Positions 43,299 to 56,422 of a DNA stretch of 64,000 nucleotides are shown one piece after another. Position 1 is the first letter of the stretch; every line of letters begins with the position of its first letter. The position numbers and the translations under genes are program-made. The notes beneath the pieces were generated by a model. It saw only the letters and a program-made list of their open reading frames with translations. It searched no databases and had not been told where the DNA came from. Source of the DNA: Euphorbia lathyris (lineage: Eukaryota; Streptophyta; Magnoliopsida; Malpighiales; Euphorbiaceae); assembly GCF_963576675.1 (NCBI RefSeq), contig NC_088914.1:12937001-13001000 (forward strand). Reading direction: 5' to 3'.

Positions 43299-46200
43299 TT
43301 ACGAAAAGTATTTCTTAAGCCTATCCAGATTGGTAGGTTCGGAGAATTCCATGCCGTCCATAGTAGTTAACTTCACCGCTCCTTTGCTTAGTATCTTCTT
43401 CACGAAGAACGGCCCTTCCCAGTTTGGCCTAAACTTGCCCCTCGGGTTGGTGTGCGTCACACAGATCTGTTTTAGCACCATATCCCCTTCTTTGATAGGG
43501 CTGGCCTTGACCTTTTTGTTGAAGGCTTGGGCCATCCTTCGCTGATATAACTGCACATGGTAAAGGGCCTCCATCCTTTTCTCGTCCACCAATGCTAACT
43601 GTTCATACCGCTTCTTCACCCATTCAGTCTCGGGAATCTCTGCTTCTACTGCGATTCTCAACGATCGCTTTTCAACCTCAATCGGGAGAACGGCTTCTGC
43701 ACCGTATACCAAGGAGAACGGCGTTGCCCCAGTTGACGTTCTAACTGTCGTGCGATAAGCCCATAAAGCGAGCGGAAGCTGTTCGTGCCAGTTCCGATGC
43801 GATTCTACTGTCTTTACGAGAATCCTTTTAAGGTTCTTATTAGCTGCCTCAACTGCGCCATTAGCTTGCGGACGATACGGAGAAGACCTATGATGTTCAA
43901 TACCGTACTCTTGGAATAGACTTTTCACTTCTCCTTGAAACTGGACCCCATTATCCGCGATCATATGATGAGGCACTCCGAATCTGGTGATCAAGTGCTT
44001 TTCAATGAACTTCCTCATCTGTTTAGACCCCAACTTGCTAAATGATTCTGCCTCTACCCATTTGGTGAAATAATCAATAGCGACTGCAATGAATTTGTGC
44101 CCGTTCGACGTATTAGGCCTCACCTCTCCGATGATATCAATGCCCCAAGCCGCAAACGGCCAAATGGGTGCCAACACGTGCAGTTCCATAGCTGGTAAAT
44201 GATTATAATCTCCGTGGATTTGACAATCATGGCATTTCTTCACATATTCGTTACAATCTCTTTCCATGGTGAGCCAATAGAAGCCTTGACTTATGATTTT
44301 CTTTGCTAATATTGCTCCTCCCATATGGGCCCCACAAATTCCCGAGTGTACTGATTCCATTGCCTCGCGGGCTTCTCCCACATCCAAGCACCTCAGTTGT
44401 AAACCATCGGTGTGCCTTTTGTAAAGCAAGTCATCGTGGATGATGAACTGCTGAGCTAACCTTCTAATCACAGCTTGATCCCTAAGTTCTGATTCTGCCG
44501 GGTATGTTCCACTCTTCATGAAGTTTACGATATCGAAATACCACGGCTTCTCATCTGCCCCTAACAGCATTACATCTTCGTAGCATGGTTTGTGAGACTT
44601 TCTCAACACCAAAGGCTTCGAGGCAAGGTTCCGAGGATTATCCCATACTGACACCAAAGTAGCCAAAGCATCCGCTGCCTGGTTCTGTGCTCGAGGAATA
44701 TGATAAAAACGACACTCGCTGAATCTTTGCGCCAATCCCTCCAACTGGTCTAGGTATGGATGTAACCTTTCTTCCCTCACTTCCCAGTTTCCTTGTGCCT
44801 GTTCGATGATCAGCTTTGAGTCGCCCCAGATTTCCACATACGATGCTCCCAATGTCGTTAGCGACTCCAACCCATAGATGCACGCTTCATATTCGGCCAT
44901 ATTATTGGTGAGAGGGAAGGATAGCTTCTTCGCCATCGGGATCCTTTCTCCCTCCGGTGAGATGAGTAACACTCCTACTCCGGCTCCATTCGAGTTAACT
45001 GCCCCATCAAAGAACATTTTCCATAGTATAACTTCTATCGCGTTTAAGTGCTCATCGGGAAAATCATAGTTTATCTCTTCCTCTTCTGCGTTCAGAGGTT
45101 GGTTGGCCAGAAATTCTGCTACGGCTCTCCCCTTGACAACCTTCTTCGTTACATATTCGATATCAAATTCGGACAAAAGCAACAACCATCGGGCTAGCTT
45201 CCCTGTTAGAGACGGAGTTCGGTACAGATACTTCACGGGATCCATCCGGGAAATAATGATCACTTTATACGATTGAAAATAGTGCCGTAGTTTCTTTGTT
45301 AGCCATACTACTGCCACGCATGTCTTTTCAATCATGTTATACTTAAGCTCGTATTCTAGGAACTTCTTACTCAGATAATACACCGTGTGCTCCACACCGG
45401 TGTCTCCTTCTTGGGCCAGCATTGCCCCTATAGATCGCTCCTCGATCGCTACATAGAGGAGAAGCGGTTTTCCCAGTTTAGGCGGTCTCAGAATTGGCGG
45501 ATTAGACAAGTAGTCCCGGACCTTCTCTAAGGCTTGCTGACACTTATCATTCCAAATCGTGGGTTGATCTTTCCGTAGCAACTTAAAGATTGGCTCGCAG
45601 ATTGCGGTGAGTCTTGCTATGAACCGACTGATATACTGAACCTGCCCCAAAAACCCTCTCACTTCTTTCTCATTCTTTGGTGCCGGCATTTCTCGTATGG
45701 CCTTCACTTTGTCGGGATCTACCTCAATTCCCTTATTTCCGATTATATAGCCTAAGATTTTCCCCGATGAAACGCCGAAGAAGCACTTCTTCGGGTTTAA
45801 CCTTAGTTTGAATTCTGCAATTCGGGCCAAAAAACTTCTCGAGTGCAGCGAAATGCCCCTCTCTTGTTTTCGACTTGACCATCATGTCATCCACATAAAC
45901 TTCTACTTCTTTGTGTATCATATCATGGAATAGTGCCGTAGCCATTCGCTGGTAAGTTGCCCCGGCATTTTTCAAACCAAACGGCATCACCCTATAGCAG
46001 TATGTTCCCCACTCAGTTGTGAACGAGGTTTTTGCTTTGTGTTTCTCGGCCATCTGAACTTGCATGTAGCCCATGAAACCGTCCACGTTCGTGTGTAAGA
46101 CGTTCGATGCTGCACTGTCGATTAACACGTCAATATGAGGCAATGCGAATTCATCTTTGGGGCGCGCCTTGTTAAGATCTCTATAATCGACGCACATTCT

Positions 46201-47330
46201 TACTTTGCCGTCCTTCTTCGCGATGGGCACTACATTTGCGACCCAAGAGGGATGGTCGATTACTTCGATGAACCCTGCTTCTAATTGCTTCTTCACTTCT
46301 TCTCTGATCTTATCTGCCCATTCCGGCCTCATGCGTCAGAGTTTCTGCTTCACGGGCTTCGCGTCGGGGTATGTTGGAATACGGTGAGTTACGATTGATT
46401 GATCAATTCCTGGCATGTCTTCGTATGTCCAAGCAAACACTATTTCGTATTTTTTAATTATTCTCTCAAATTCTTTCCTCTCTTCAATAGTTAATTCTTG
46501 AGCAATTTGTATAAGTTTAGGATTTTCATCCATGCCAAGATTGAAAGTTGACATTTCTATTGTATTGATTTCAAATGTAGGCATGTTATATGAATGAGAA
46601 TGCATGGAATAATCACGATCAACATCAAACAAGTAAGCAAAATCAGAATTCATTTCATTGATAGTGTTGGCGAGTACATCATCGGATTCAAATAAAGCAG
46701 TAATACAATTTTCATCATCAGAGTTCTCGGGTTTCTCATAAGCTTTGGAGGTACCGGGTTCATCCACTGCTCCCACAGTGGCCTCAATAGTGATGACTTG
46801 CTCCTCGGCATTCAAATCTAACATCATGATCTCCTCGACGAAGCAGCTTGCCTTTCCTTTGCCCCAGTCGGTAACATCATTGAAGATCTCAAAGCCCGAC
46901 AGAATCTTTCCTTCGGCGCTAGTCCATGACTCGGGAGTCCCCGAATAAACCTTTTCGTGCCCCTCATTCACAAAATACTTCCTTAGGCCCACTTTTCCTT
47001 CACCACTTGTGTTGGACGGACCTTCCAGTTCATATCCTAAACCCCTCCGGGTTTTCTGACTCTTGAAATCCAGAAATTCTGGCAACCATTATGGTGTGCT
47101 CCCAAGCCCATGCCGGGGATGAAACCCCCCTTCATCATTTTCACCACATCGGAGGTCATGCTAGACTCGTAGATCCCAGAAACTTGGAATCCAGAGAAAA
47201 GTTGAGGCTCAATTCCCAATGCCGCCACCGAATTCAATTTCTCAGCTCTAATTGTCATATCTCCTCCCCGAAGGGGAATTTGATCATTTGATGGAGTGTG
47301 GAGGGTACACCTCCCAACTTGTGGAACCAT
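43299..47330 (-). pseudogene. Tat A pol, frameshifted
   Basis: Reading from 47330 down: protease C-terminal region, reverse transcriptase (YRDLNKARPKDEF, YVDDMMVKSK), RNase H, second RNase H (MFFDGAVNSNGAGVG, NNMAEYEA) and integrase (HHCC, DDE), ending with LDRLKKYFS at 43301-43299. Lesions relative to Tat B are one-base losses near 47256 and 47090, a TGA at 46338-46336 in place of Arg, and an extra T in a homopolymer at 45829-45834. After 45830 the frame is open for 843 residues. The Tat A and Tat B proteins are very close by eye, mostly conservative single-residue differences. Confidence 0.92.
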
Positions 47331-50300
47331 GGGTGTCCCAACAATACATCAAAGGTTACCGGGATATCCAGCACCGTGAACTCTGTTTCTTCCTCGTGCG
47401 GCCCCACTTTCAGCTTGGCCTTAAAAAATCCTTCGATGTGCCTACGGCTATCATCATAAGCCCTGATCACAGTTTTCGAGGCCGTCAGGTCCCCTCTTTC
47501 TACTTCCAACTTAGACAAGAGTTTCAGCGGGCAAACATTAATGGCCGATCCATCATCGACCATCACACAGCTAGTCTTCTTCCCATTAATTTCTGCTCGG
47601 ATGTATAAAGGCTTGTTGTGAGCCTTCCCCTCTTCTGGGAGATCCTCGTCAGTAAACGTGATTTCGGTCTTCTTCCGGGCCATAATTTCTCCTACTAACG
47701 CTGCCGGCTCAGTATTGGTAGAAATAACCAAATTCTGCAGCTCTTTCATCAGATTTTCACGGTGGTACTTGGAATGGCATAGGACTTCCCACACCGTAGA
47801 CTTAGCTTGCGTTTTCTTCAACTGCTCGAGGACTTGGTCATCTAGCTTGGGAGCTGATCCTTCCCCTATCTCAGTCTCCACCATAGGTGCCTTTCCCTCG
47901 GCCACTCGACCTGATCTTGTCATGACGGCGATTTCCGGCTCATCATCAGATTCATCCCAAATATTGATAGGAATCCTCCGATCAGTATCCTCCTCATCCG
48001 AGGAACTTTCCCAAATATCCACAATCATCAGATCCATTACATGAGGAACGTTTGAATTCAAATAAAAGGGATCCGCTGATCCATACAAAGCCCAGCCTAT
48101 CAAATCATCATAATCCCTGAGGGATACCCTACTCATCCTCCTCGCCGCCAACGGAATTGTGCCTCTCTGTATGCACATAAGCTGCACCTTATCACTCATT
48201 GTTTCATGACACTGCTCATAGCGGTGCCTCCACCTCCTAGCATAATCCACGAATGGTTCCTCGGGGAGCTGCCTGATCCTATCCAGATCTTCCAGGGATC
48301 CCGTCCATGGAACATACATCTCATATCTCGCCACAAAAGCACTCCTAAGCGGTATCCAATGACCCATTTCATCTTCTGATAGGCCTTGGTGCCACAATAA
48401 GGCTTCTCCCATTAGGGTTTCCGGGAAATGTTCATGTAATTCACCTTGCGGGAACCCAGCGTCATACATATGGTTGCGGAATAACCTCGCATGCTCAACA
48501 GGATCTTGGTATCCACCATACCTAGGCATTGCCAACACTGCCTCGGGTGTTTCATAAGAGGGTGAGTCCGGGGTTTGCTCCACCAGCATCCATACCGTAT
48601 ACTCTTTGATAAACCTCTTTGTCATTGCCGCCCAATCGGTCTTGACATGCATCGGAAGTGACATATACCACATCAACGGCTCACCCATCAATGAATTACA
48701 GAACAAACTGGTGATCTCTTCTTCCTTAAAACCCAAAGGCCCCATGGCCGATAAGTAGAAGTGAAGGTGTTCCATGGGATCTTTATAGCCATTATACTTA
48801 CTGACCCTCAGTAACGGACGCTTGATAGGCCCAATCTGCATCACAAAGCGCTCTGCGGCCCTGTCCTTAGCTCTCTGGTACTTTTCTAGGAATAAATCTG
48901 ACAACCGCTCCCAATCATGCTTACAAGAGTCGGATAACGAGTGGAACCACCCCAAAGGCTCGCCTATTAGCGAATAGTGGAACCACTGAGCAATCTCGTC
49001 CACTCCGAAGGATTCAACAAACATATCGTGCATATATTCACGCAAGTGCACATCGGGATTCTCTCCACCACTAAACAGACTCAATTCTGGCACAATAGTC
49101 CGAGATGACCCTTCCCCGGTCTCTTCAGCACTATTTTCATCATACGGTGCTCCACTGTCCAAACCTTCATCCATCGGTTCACCCTCCTGTTCCTCGCCAA
49201 GGAAGGACACATATAGAGCATTTCCTACATTGCTCTTTTCGTCGGAGTCCAACAACTCCTCTTCGCTTTCCTCAAAGGATTCCATCACTACGCTTTCTTT
49301 CAGACCGACTCCGATCATGCTCACCCTATGATTAGGCAATGGATTACGCCTAGTGGAAGGGTTCGCTGACGAAGGATCAACTATCTTCTTCTCCTCAATT
49401 AAATCTTGGATCTCGTGTTTCAGTCTCTCGCAGTTCTCAATAGTGTGCCCGTAATTACTGTGGAACTCGCAGTATCCCCTAGCTTGTATCTGCGGAGGAG
49501 GCGGTGTCTTGTTATAATGAGTGAGGGCTTTCAACAACCCCTTTTTCTGCAATCGTTCGAAAACTTTTGCGTAGGTCTGGTCAAATTTGGCGAACTGCCT
49601 CTTTTCGATAGCATTAAGATCAAGCACTTTCACTGCTGCAGATTCTGTACTCGCATTTGGCCCTCCGGCACTATATCCAGACTTCGTCCATTTGGTATAC
49701 GCCTTTTTCGGTTCTCCATCTCCCTCGACTGTCAAGGCGCAGCTATACATCTGACTGAAATCGGTGAAAGGCATATACCGCAACTCATTCTTGATATATG
49801 GCAATGTGTTACCGATTACCATTCGGATCTGATCCTGCTCAAGCGGTTTCTGTTTCATAACTGCGGCCTTGGCCCTCCATCTCCTCACAAAATCAGAAAA
49901 AGATTCCCCAGTCTATTGCTTAGTGCTCTCTAACTCTTTCAAAGTAACCTCAAGCATGGTGTTGAAGCTATACTGAGCGATGAATGACTTCGCTAACTCC
50001 TTCCAATCTCTCTTCGTCACCATTGGCAACGCATGAAACCATGTGAGGGCAGCCCCCTCCAGATAAGTGTTAAACAGCCCCAGGACTTGATCCTCAGTCA
50101 GGATCGTGTGCTTCATCACAGCAACATACTGATTCATGTGAGCAGTAGGATCTCCAGTTCCATCGAACTTTTTCATGTGAGGGAGCCGGAATTTCAAAGG
50201 CAAAGCAGTTGCCGATAAACAATTCTTCAAGTTATAAAAGTCATGACTCCCGGAACTTCCCCCACGTAGATCCTGCACCTCCTGAGTGATGTGTTCCTTC

Positions 50301-50691
50301 CACTCCTCTTCCTTAGCCTTCTCTTTCTCAAGCTGTTTCTGGATATAATCCTGATAGTCATCCTCGTTCCCAAAGCGGGGACCGGTGTTCACTTCATTCT
50401 CAGCACGCTTACTACCACTCTTGTTATCCTTCAACGCCAGCTCAGCGAGCTGGCCAAAATTGCGGCCAACTGATCATTAATGTTATTCACAGAGGTTTCC
50501 AATTTGGCCACTTTTTCGTCGGTTGCAGACATACTGACGGAAGAATGAGTATACCCGGATGAAGATGAATCAGAAGCCACAATTGCCGATTCGGAACTGT
50601 CAATTTGTAGCTGATCAAACTGGCTGACTAGCCGGTTACTCTCGCGAAACCACAACCGCTTAATGATGAAGTCTGCGCGAACGGTATCCAT
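47255..50691 (-). pseudogene. Tat A gag-protease
   Basis: It starts with MDTVRAD at 50691. A one-base loss near 50452 shifts the frame, and TAG at 49915-49913 interrupts it. From 49888 to 47255 the frame is open for 877 residues and runs through the knuckle, the four gag modules and directly into protease (VDDGSAINVCPL) without a stop. This shows that gag and protease are one frame in this family. Sequence and module layout match Tat B. Confidence 0.9.
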
Positions 50692-52627
50692 TAGTATGTA
50701 TGCATGATTTTATATGCATGATTCGTGGTGTGTGCGTTTATTTATTTACGGATATATAAGATAAGAAGAACAAACGTTAGTCTAATTTACACGTATCACA
50801 ACATCTCTCTTCCACCCTTATTCCTCCACACACTCGATGGTCCAAGTCTCTTTCCTAGGATTTTGGTTTGGGGCCCACATTGCGGTCCAGGGGACACGTG
50901 ATGCCGTCGATTATTGCGGAAAAAGTAAATCATCCATCAGACAACACAGTTCGTTTTAACGTATCAGCGTTCAGTGACTAAGATATCGACCAAGTTGGAT
51001 TGTCCTTTCGGGATAACTCGTCTTTTGTCATTTTACGAGATGCATTAGTTCGGGTTTTGACTCCCTTTTGAGCGTATCTCGGATTTAGACGCGGTACGAG
51101 TTATTCTTTCAGTCCAATCGTTCGTTATTGACAATGACTCGTTCCCTTTTATTCGCGTGGGTTCGTGTCTCGATTTTTGGATTACGACGGGATCTTTTGG
51201 ATCTATCGAGAGACGCAACCACGTGTTCATTCAATGATGAAAGCACTTTTTATTTTAAGGAACAGACTCATCGCGTAACGTGTTTGTTTTTAGCATTAAG
51301 AATCCGTTTGCTCGTTTTGGCTACGTAAAAAGACGGCGAGTCTTATTTGAGCGCACGATAATCTTTCGGCTAACAACAACTCTTTATTCCTTCCAATCTA
51401 CGGGATATATCACCTTAGCGTGGTTATAGAAAATCAACATTTCGTTGAATCGCATGCTTATTCGAAGCGGGGATATTACCGTTCTCTTTCATTTAGGCAC
51501 GAACTGAACAAACACGCAGATCGGGCCATATTTCTTGTAGTTTTGGTAACGGTCGAAATGATCGAGCCATTAGTCAAATCCACAGTCTCGTCCATATGGC
51601 GCAATTATGCGGTTTGGTTTAATTCGGCTTCGTGATTTTTAAGCGGCGTATATACCAGTTCGAGGCACGTATTTAACGATATTGGTTTATTTTCTTTAAC
51701 TACCCTCGGGATGGATATATATCATAGATACGGAATGACTTTGGTCGTTTGTTTATCTTTGCTTTTCTTTTATTTTCTTAGTCACTTTTGCGGACACATC
51801 CATTTCTCTCAAGAACAACCAAGGCATAACGTAAGAGCTCGCCTTTTATTCGGAAGGGACGGGCCACGTTTGCGAAACTCTTTACGTTACAACGGGGTTG
51901 TTCAAAACAGAAATGTTCTTTGTTTTCGTTTCGTCATAATCTCGTTTCATCCCAACCTATTTAAAGAATGTGAATAACGGCTACCGTTAATATAGTCTTT
52001 TGAATCGAGATATAACTATCCTTAATACCAAACCGATTCGTACTAATATGTGCTTACGTCACAACGTATTTCCTGAACATGTGCCTTCTTCGGGACACGG
52101 AAAGGGACCAGGCGGGTCGCACAAGTTCATTCATACGAGATGACTAAGTCATCTTTAGTTCGAATCGTTTCGATGTTTTGGGGTAGTTTGTATATCGATT
52201 TAAGAGTATATATTAACGTATCATTTCATTTTCTTTACATATTTTAGGATTAGACACGTATCATGGCAATTTGAAAACACGAACTGATTCATTCATCACA
52301 TAAAAAATGGTAACGGGTAATCCTATGGCAACTTCTAAGGCTACTATATGCTGACACGGCTGATCGCGGGACCTCACAGGACCGCACAAATTCGCCCCTA
52401 ACGAATGGATGGGGACCCTTTGGCGCCTTACTGTAAGGGGGAACTTACACTAGCCTCTTTCGAGTGACGAATGGACTCTTGCTAGAGGTTTCGCGGAAAT
52501 TACCCAAAAGGTTTGCAATAATGCTTATGAATGCATACAAAAAGAAATAATACGATCCGTCCCCGTTAAGGGCTTAATACACGCCTTCCGGAATCAAATT
52601 TCTCGCTTCCCCAGCAGAGTCGCCACT
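50692..52627 (-). other. Tat A leader and primer-binding site
   Basis: The primer site lies at 52625-52608 (minus strand TGGCGACTCTGCTGGGGA), two bases inside the LTR. The leader matches the Tat B leader at 30154-32085 in reverse orientation. I see no supported ORF. Confidence 0.75.
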
Positions 52628-54611
52628 TGTTAGACGAGGTGCTGCGGCCTAATCTCCCGGGCGGACCGGGGGGTGGACACCTCATGGCGACGTAAGCGGT
52701 GATTGGCGCCGAAAGCAACCAATCGTGGAATCAAGCTGCTCGGCAGGATCGGAGCTCGGAGTATGGAAGAGTCGCCACCCACGAATGGGAAAATGAACAC
52801 CGATCCCTTGCGGGAGACCGGTGAGGGTTCAGGAAACTTAGGTACGAGCCGACAAGGCTAGCTCCTTTTCGGAGAAAGGCTACTAGGCACCCCGACATCG
52901 CCCGGTTATGAACCACCGGCCTCCTACTCAGCGTGTTAGGCGATAACGGACTAATCGCATATTTCTTTAAGTTTAAAATTCATTTGAAACCTTTTCTTTC
53001 TCACTTGGAAAAACGTTTTGAGCGTATATTATTGAAAGCCATTTTGGTAAAGAATCACCCATTTACATCAGTTCAAAATACATAGGAGAGAGAGGGGAGG
53101 AAGAAAGAATTGATTTGTTTACAATGTGATTTATGCTTCGTATTACACACTAACTCTAAACTAAACTCACTTTCCAAAAATGAATTTATTTACATGGTTC
53201 GTACCTTAATCGCCGTTGGAACGATTTAGGTACGTTTCAAAAGCCCCGTTAATGACGTTCACTCGAATCGCCGTTGGAACGACTCGAGCGTTTTGAAAGC
53301 ATTTGAGCAAACGTTTTTAATCTAAAAGCGCGATTAGGCATACAAGTCAATTTATTTTGTACAAAAACCATTTAGTTAGGAAAACAATTCAAAAACTCTA
53401 TTATTTACAATTAAAAGCAATCTTATTTACAAGGTTCGCCTAGTCCGTCGTTGGAACGAATTAAGGTTTTAAAACGTGATGTTTTAAAAATGTCAAGAAA
53501 ACGTTATTTACACTTTAGGAACATCTAGAAAAGCTTTAATTTAAACAAACAAATTAAACTCTTTTTTTGTGATTTATTTTCCCCTTTTCACTCAATTAAT
53601 CCTTACTTGAATATAATTACAACAACTAACAAATTAAATCCGAATTCACCCAACCAAATACCTTTGAAATGTATATTTTGGTAAAAATGGTATTTACACC
53701 TATAGATTAAAAGTAAGGTAAAACATGATATACATTGTAATTATTGATGTGTATTAACAAAAAGGAAAATAATACTAAATATAGTATACTTATCATCCTA
53801 ATTAAAAACGTGTAAAAATAATGAATAAGATTCCTAGATAAGAAAATAGCATCTAACCCAAAATAGTTATTATGATAAATATATAGAAAATAACCCCAAA
53901 TATTCCCAAAATGCCCAAATATGTCTAGTTTAAATGAATAAAAAGGAAAAATCTATATATATACATATTTTTGATAAAATATTTAACTTTTTGGACATTT
54001 TCAATTTTTAGGAAAAAAAATGTTTTTCCCAAAAAAAATCAACTTTCTCTCTCTAGAAAATGTTCTAGTGTGAGAAGCTCTCCAAAATCCTCCCCCAAAT
54101 GCCTTGGGATCCGTGACTTAAATAGGCAACAGATCCCGGAAGCTTTGGGCGACGCCCAAATAAAATTGGGCATCCCCCAAAGCCGGTTGGGCGAACGCCC
54201 AAGCCCAACTGACGTTGGGCGTTCGCCCAACGATCGTTGGGCGTCCGCCCAACGTCGCTGGGCGCTCACCCAGCAGCTGCCGGGCGCGCTCGCCCAGCGG
54301 CCATCGGGCGCGCGTGCCCCCACGTTTGCCGAGCGCGCGCTCCGCGCTGCCAGGCATGTGCACCCTAAGGACGTCGAGCGTGCGCCCCGCACTGCCGAGC
54401 GTGCGTCCAGCTGTCGTCGGACACGCGTCGGCTGCCGCTAGGCGCTCGCACCACGTCGCTGAGCACTCGCGAGCCGTCCATTTGACGACTGCGACTTACA
54501 TTAACTTTTCTTTCCTTATTATATATTTTTGTTTTAAAATTTTCGGAATCAACCGCTTCGATCGTCTTGTGTACAGGTTTTCATCACAGGTCCTCCGACT
54601 CGGTGTCTACA
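52628..54611 (-). repeat. Tat A 5' LTR (1984 bp, internally deleted)
   Basis: It matches the 3' LTR at 22127-24920 at both ends but lacks about 720 bp, corresponding to about 23477-24198 of the left copy, and part of the GC-rich array. It ends GGTGTCTACA and is followed by the duplication CCGAC. The deletion joint lies near 53966. Confidence 0.9.
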
Positions 54612-55874
54612 CCGACCCAAGATCCTTCTAAACTCAAGCTGAAATTTTTCAGAAAAGAACCATCTTCTACTCCATCGGCTTCCATTGAAAAGCAAGCCTC
54701 TGTTTCTTCACCAAAGGAACACGCCAACTTGAATGCTTCCGCCAACTCAACAAGTCAAGTTGAGTCAATTCCTGTAAATGCTGTCAATCCAAGCATTGTG
54801 CTGACTCAAAACATTCCTGCCCCTGTCAGCACAGACAGTATTAGAATTACCTCTTCTCCAATCAACACATCTGCCGATCAATCAGCTCTACCAGAACTTC
54901 AAGTACAGATTGAAAGCACACTTCCAGTCACTAACCACGTTATTCCTCTGACTCCTATTCTAACCGGTCATACTGAGGCAACAAGGCAAGTTAATGAAGG
55001 CTCTCTTAGCTACTTGCATGCCACCGAGTCTGGAAAAAGAATCATCGACTCGGTGCACACACTAATCAAAGACCTTCATCAAACCACTCAACCTGCTGCT
55101 GGGTCTTCTACTGCTGATACAACTCAGCTCTCCCATGTAACTCAGCTTCTCAATGAAGTTAAGGGATTCAAGGACTTGCTAAGTGTCATCGTTACCTTTC
55201 AAGCACAGCAAGCCAAGCAGGATTCCATCACAAAGCTGGCTGAGATCCAGCTGTCAATTGTTCAACATCTCAATTCTCTTCAAGGTCAAGTTCAGACCCT
55301 GTCAGCTGCGAACACGCGATATGCCACTTCTGATGAAGTTAAAATGCTCTTTGCTTAGCTTCACACCGAGCAAATCAAGACTAATGAGCAAATGGTCTCC
55401 TATTCTCAATGCTCAGTGGAGCAAATTGGTGAGGCTGTTCGATTGTTGAACTTGAACAAACAAGAGATGGACACTGACGCCATGAAACAAAATGAAATAA
55501 TGTCTGTCACCAAACAAACTTTCAACCATGTTCGTCACAGCAACATTCAGCGCCAATACTATGACACATCCTTACTGAAGACTTTTCATTCAGTCATCGC
55601 TGGCCTGACCGAAGCCATTACCTGGGTAGGTAAATCTCAAGCTTTCATCGTCAGCATGATCAGCGCTGCTGAACTCAATATACCCCCAGAGGTCTCCGAT
55701 AATGGAGTTGCTATTTTTGACGGTGTCAATGAAAGCGCCGATAGACTTAAGGAGCTGTCCAACGAACTGACCAGGGCCGTCTTAACCGACGCCTTTAGAT
55801 GGGGGAGAAAGAACAAGCTAGAACACAGCATGAGCATAGTCAGTCCAAGCAAAAGAAAAAGAAATAGAAATTAG
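54612..55874 (+). pseudogene. SIRE-type ORF3, C-terminal part
   Basis: The frame resumes at the duplication (PTQDPSKLKLKFF) and is open to TAG at 55356-55358, then continues in the same frame to TAG at 55872-55874 (ending SKRKRNRN). Residues beyond the first 100 alternate between Ser/Thr/Pro-rich and helical segments (FKDLLSVIVTFQAQQAK, TKLAEIQLSIVQHLNSLQ). A coiled coil is likely, and the C-terminus is basic. No membrane segment is visible. The TAG is one change from CAG (LHTEQIKTNEQ follows). Confidence 0.78.
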
Positions 55875-56422
55875 GCTATCTCAATTATGCTAAGTTTGTA
55901 GTCTATATGTTTATGCTTATCTTTTGCTGTTGTTGTACATGCTGACTATTTCTAGTAATATCAATACTTGCATCTTTTTATCCTAAAACTGAGTTATGAA
56001 TTATTATATATGATGCTGAGTATTAAATTATTATGTATCTTCAATTACATCAACTATGTTTAAATGTTTATAAAACTTGTTGATTGTACCCAATGTTGAT
56101 AACATGTTTGACATTGACTTGTATGTTTATAATACATTGTCTTATAAGACTCATTGAACAAAAAATTACTCAGCGCTCTCTGAATGCTATAACTTCCGCT
56201 TAAACAGTGAGTAAAATAGAATATGTTCCATAAGCTGACCTATATCTAAAAACTGACCTTAAGACTTACTCGATTAAACCTTCAAATGTTTAAAGTAAAA
56301 CTAAGTCAGTAGCTCAACCCTGACGGGGGAGTTTGCTAAGTTATATTAGGTCAACTATCATGGGGGAGCTCAATACTGAGTTCTTCGCTGAATAGTTTTG
56401 CCAACATCAAAATGGGGGAGTT
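55875..56422 (+). other. SIRE-type 3' non-coding region with three polypurine tracts
   Basis: GGGGGAG occurs at 56325-56331, 56362-56368 and 56414-56420. The last lies directly before the 3' LTR and is the likely functional polypurine tract. Repeated purine tracts are a known Sirevirus feature. No ORF is supported. Confidence 0.75.

Larger units (their letters stand above)
22127..54611 (-). mobile_element. Tat/Ogre-lineage Ty3/gypsy element Tat A, third level of the nest
   Basis: It reads on the minus strand: 5' LTR 54611-52628, primer site, gag, protease, pol ending at 43299, an antisense gene, then 3' LTR 24920-22127. The target duplication is CCGAC (22122-22126 and 54612-54616). Lineage evidence is the second RNase H domain after the retroviral one, the long LTRs, the tRNA-Arg-like primer site TGGCGACTCTGCTGGGGA and the antisense ORF between pol and the 3' LTR. 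Without Tat B it is about 17.1 kb. The coding region has frameshifts and stops. Confidence 0.92.
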
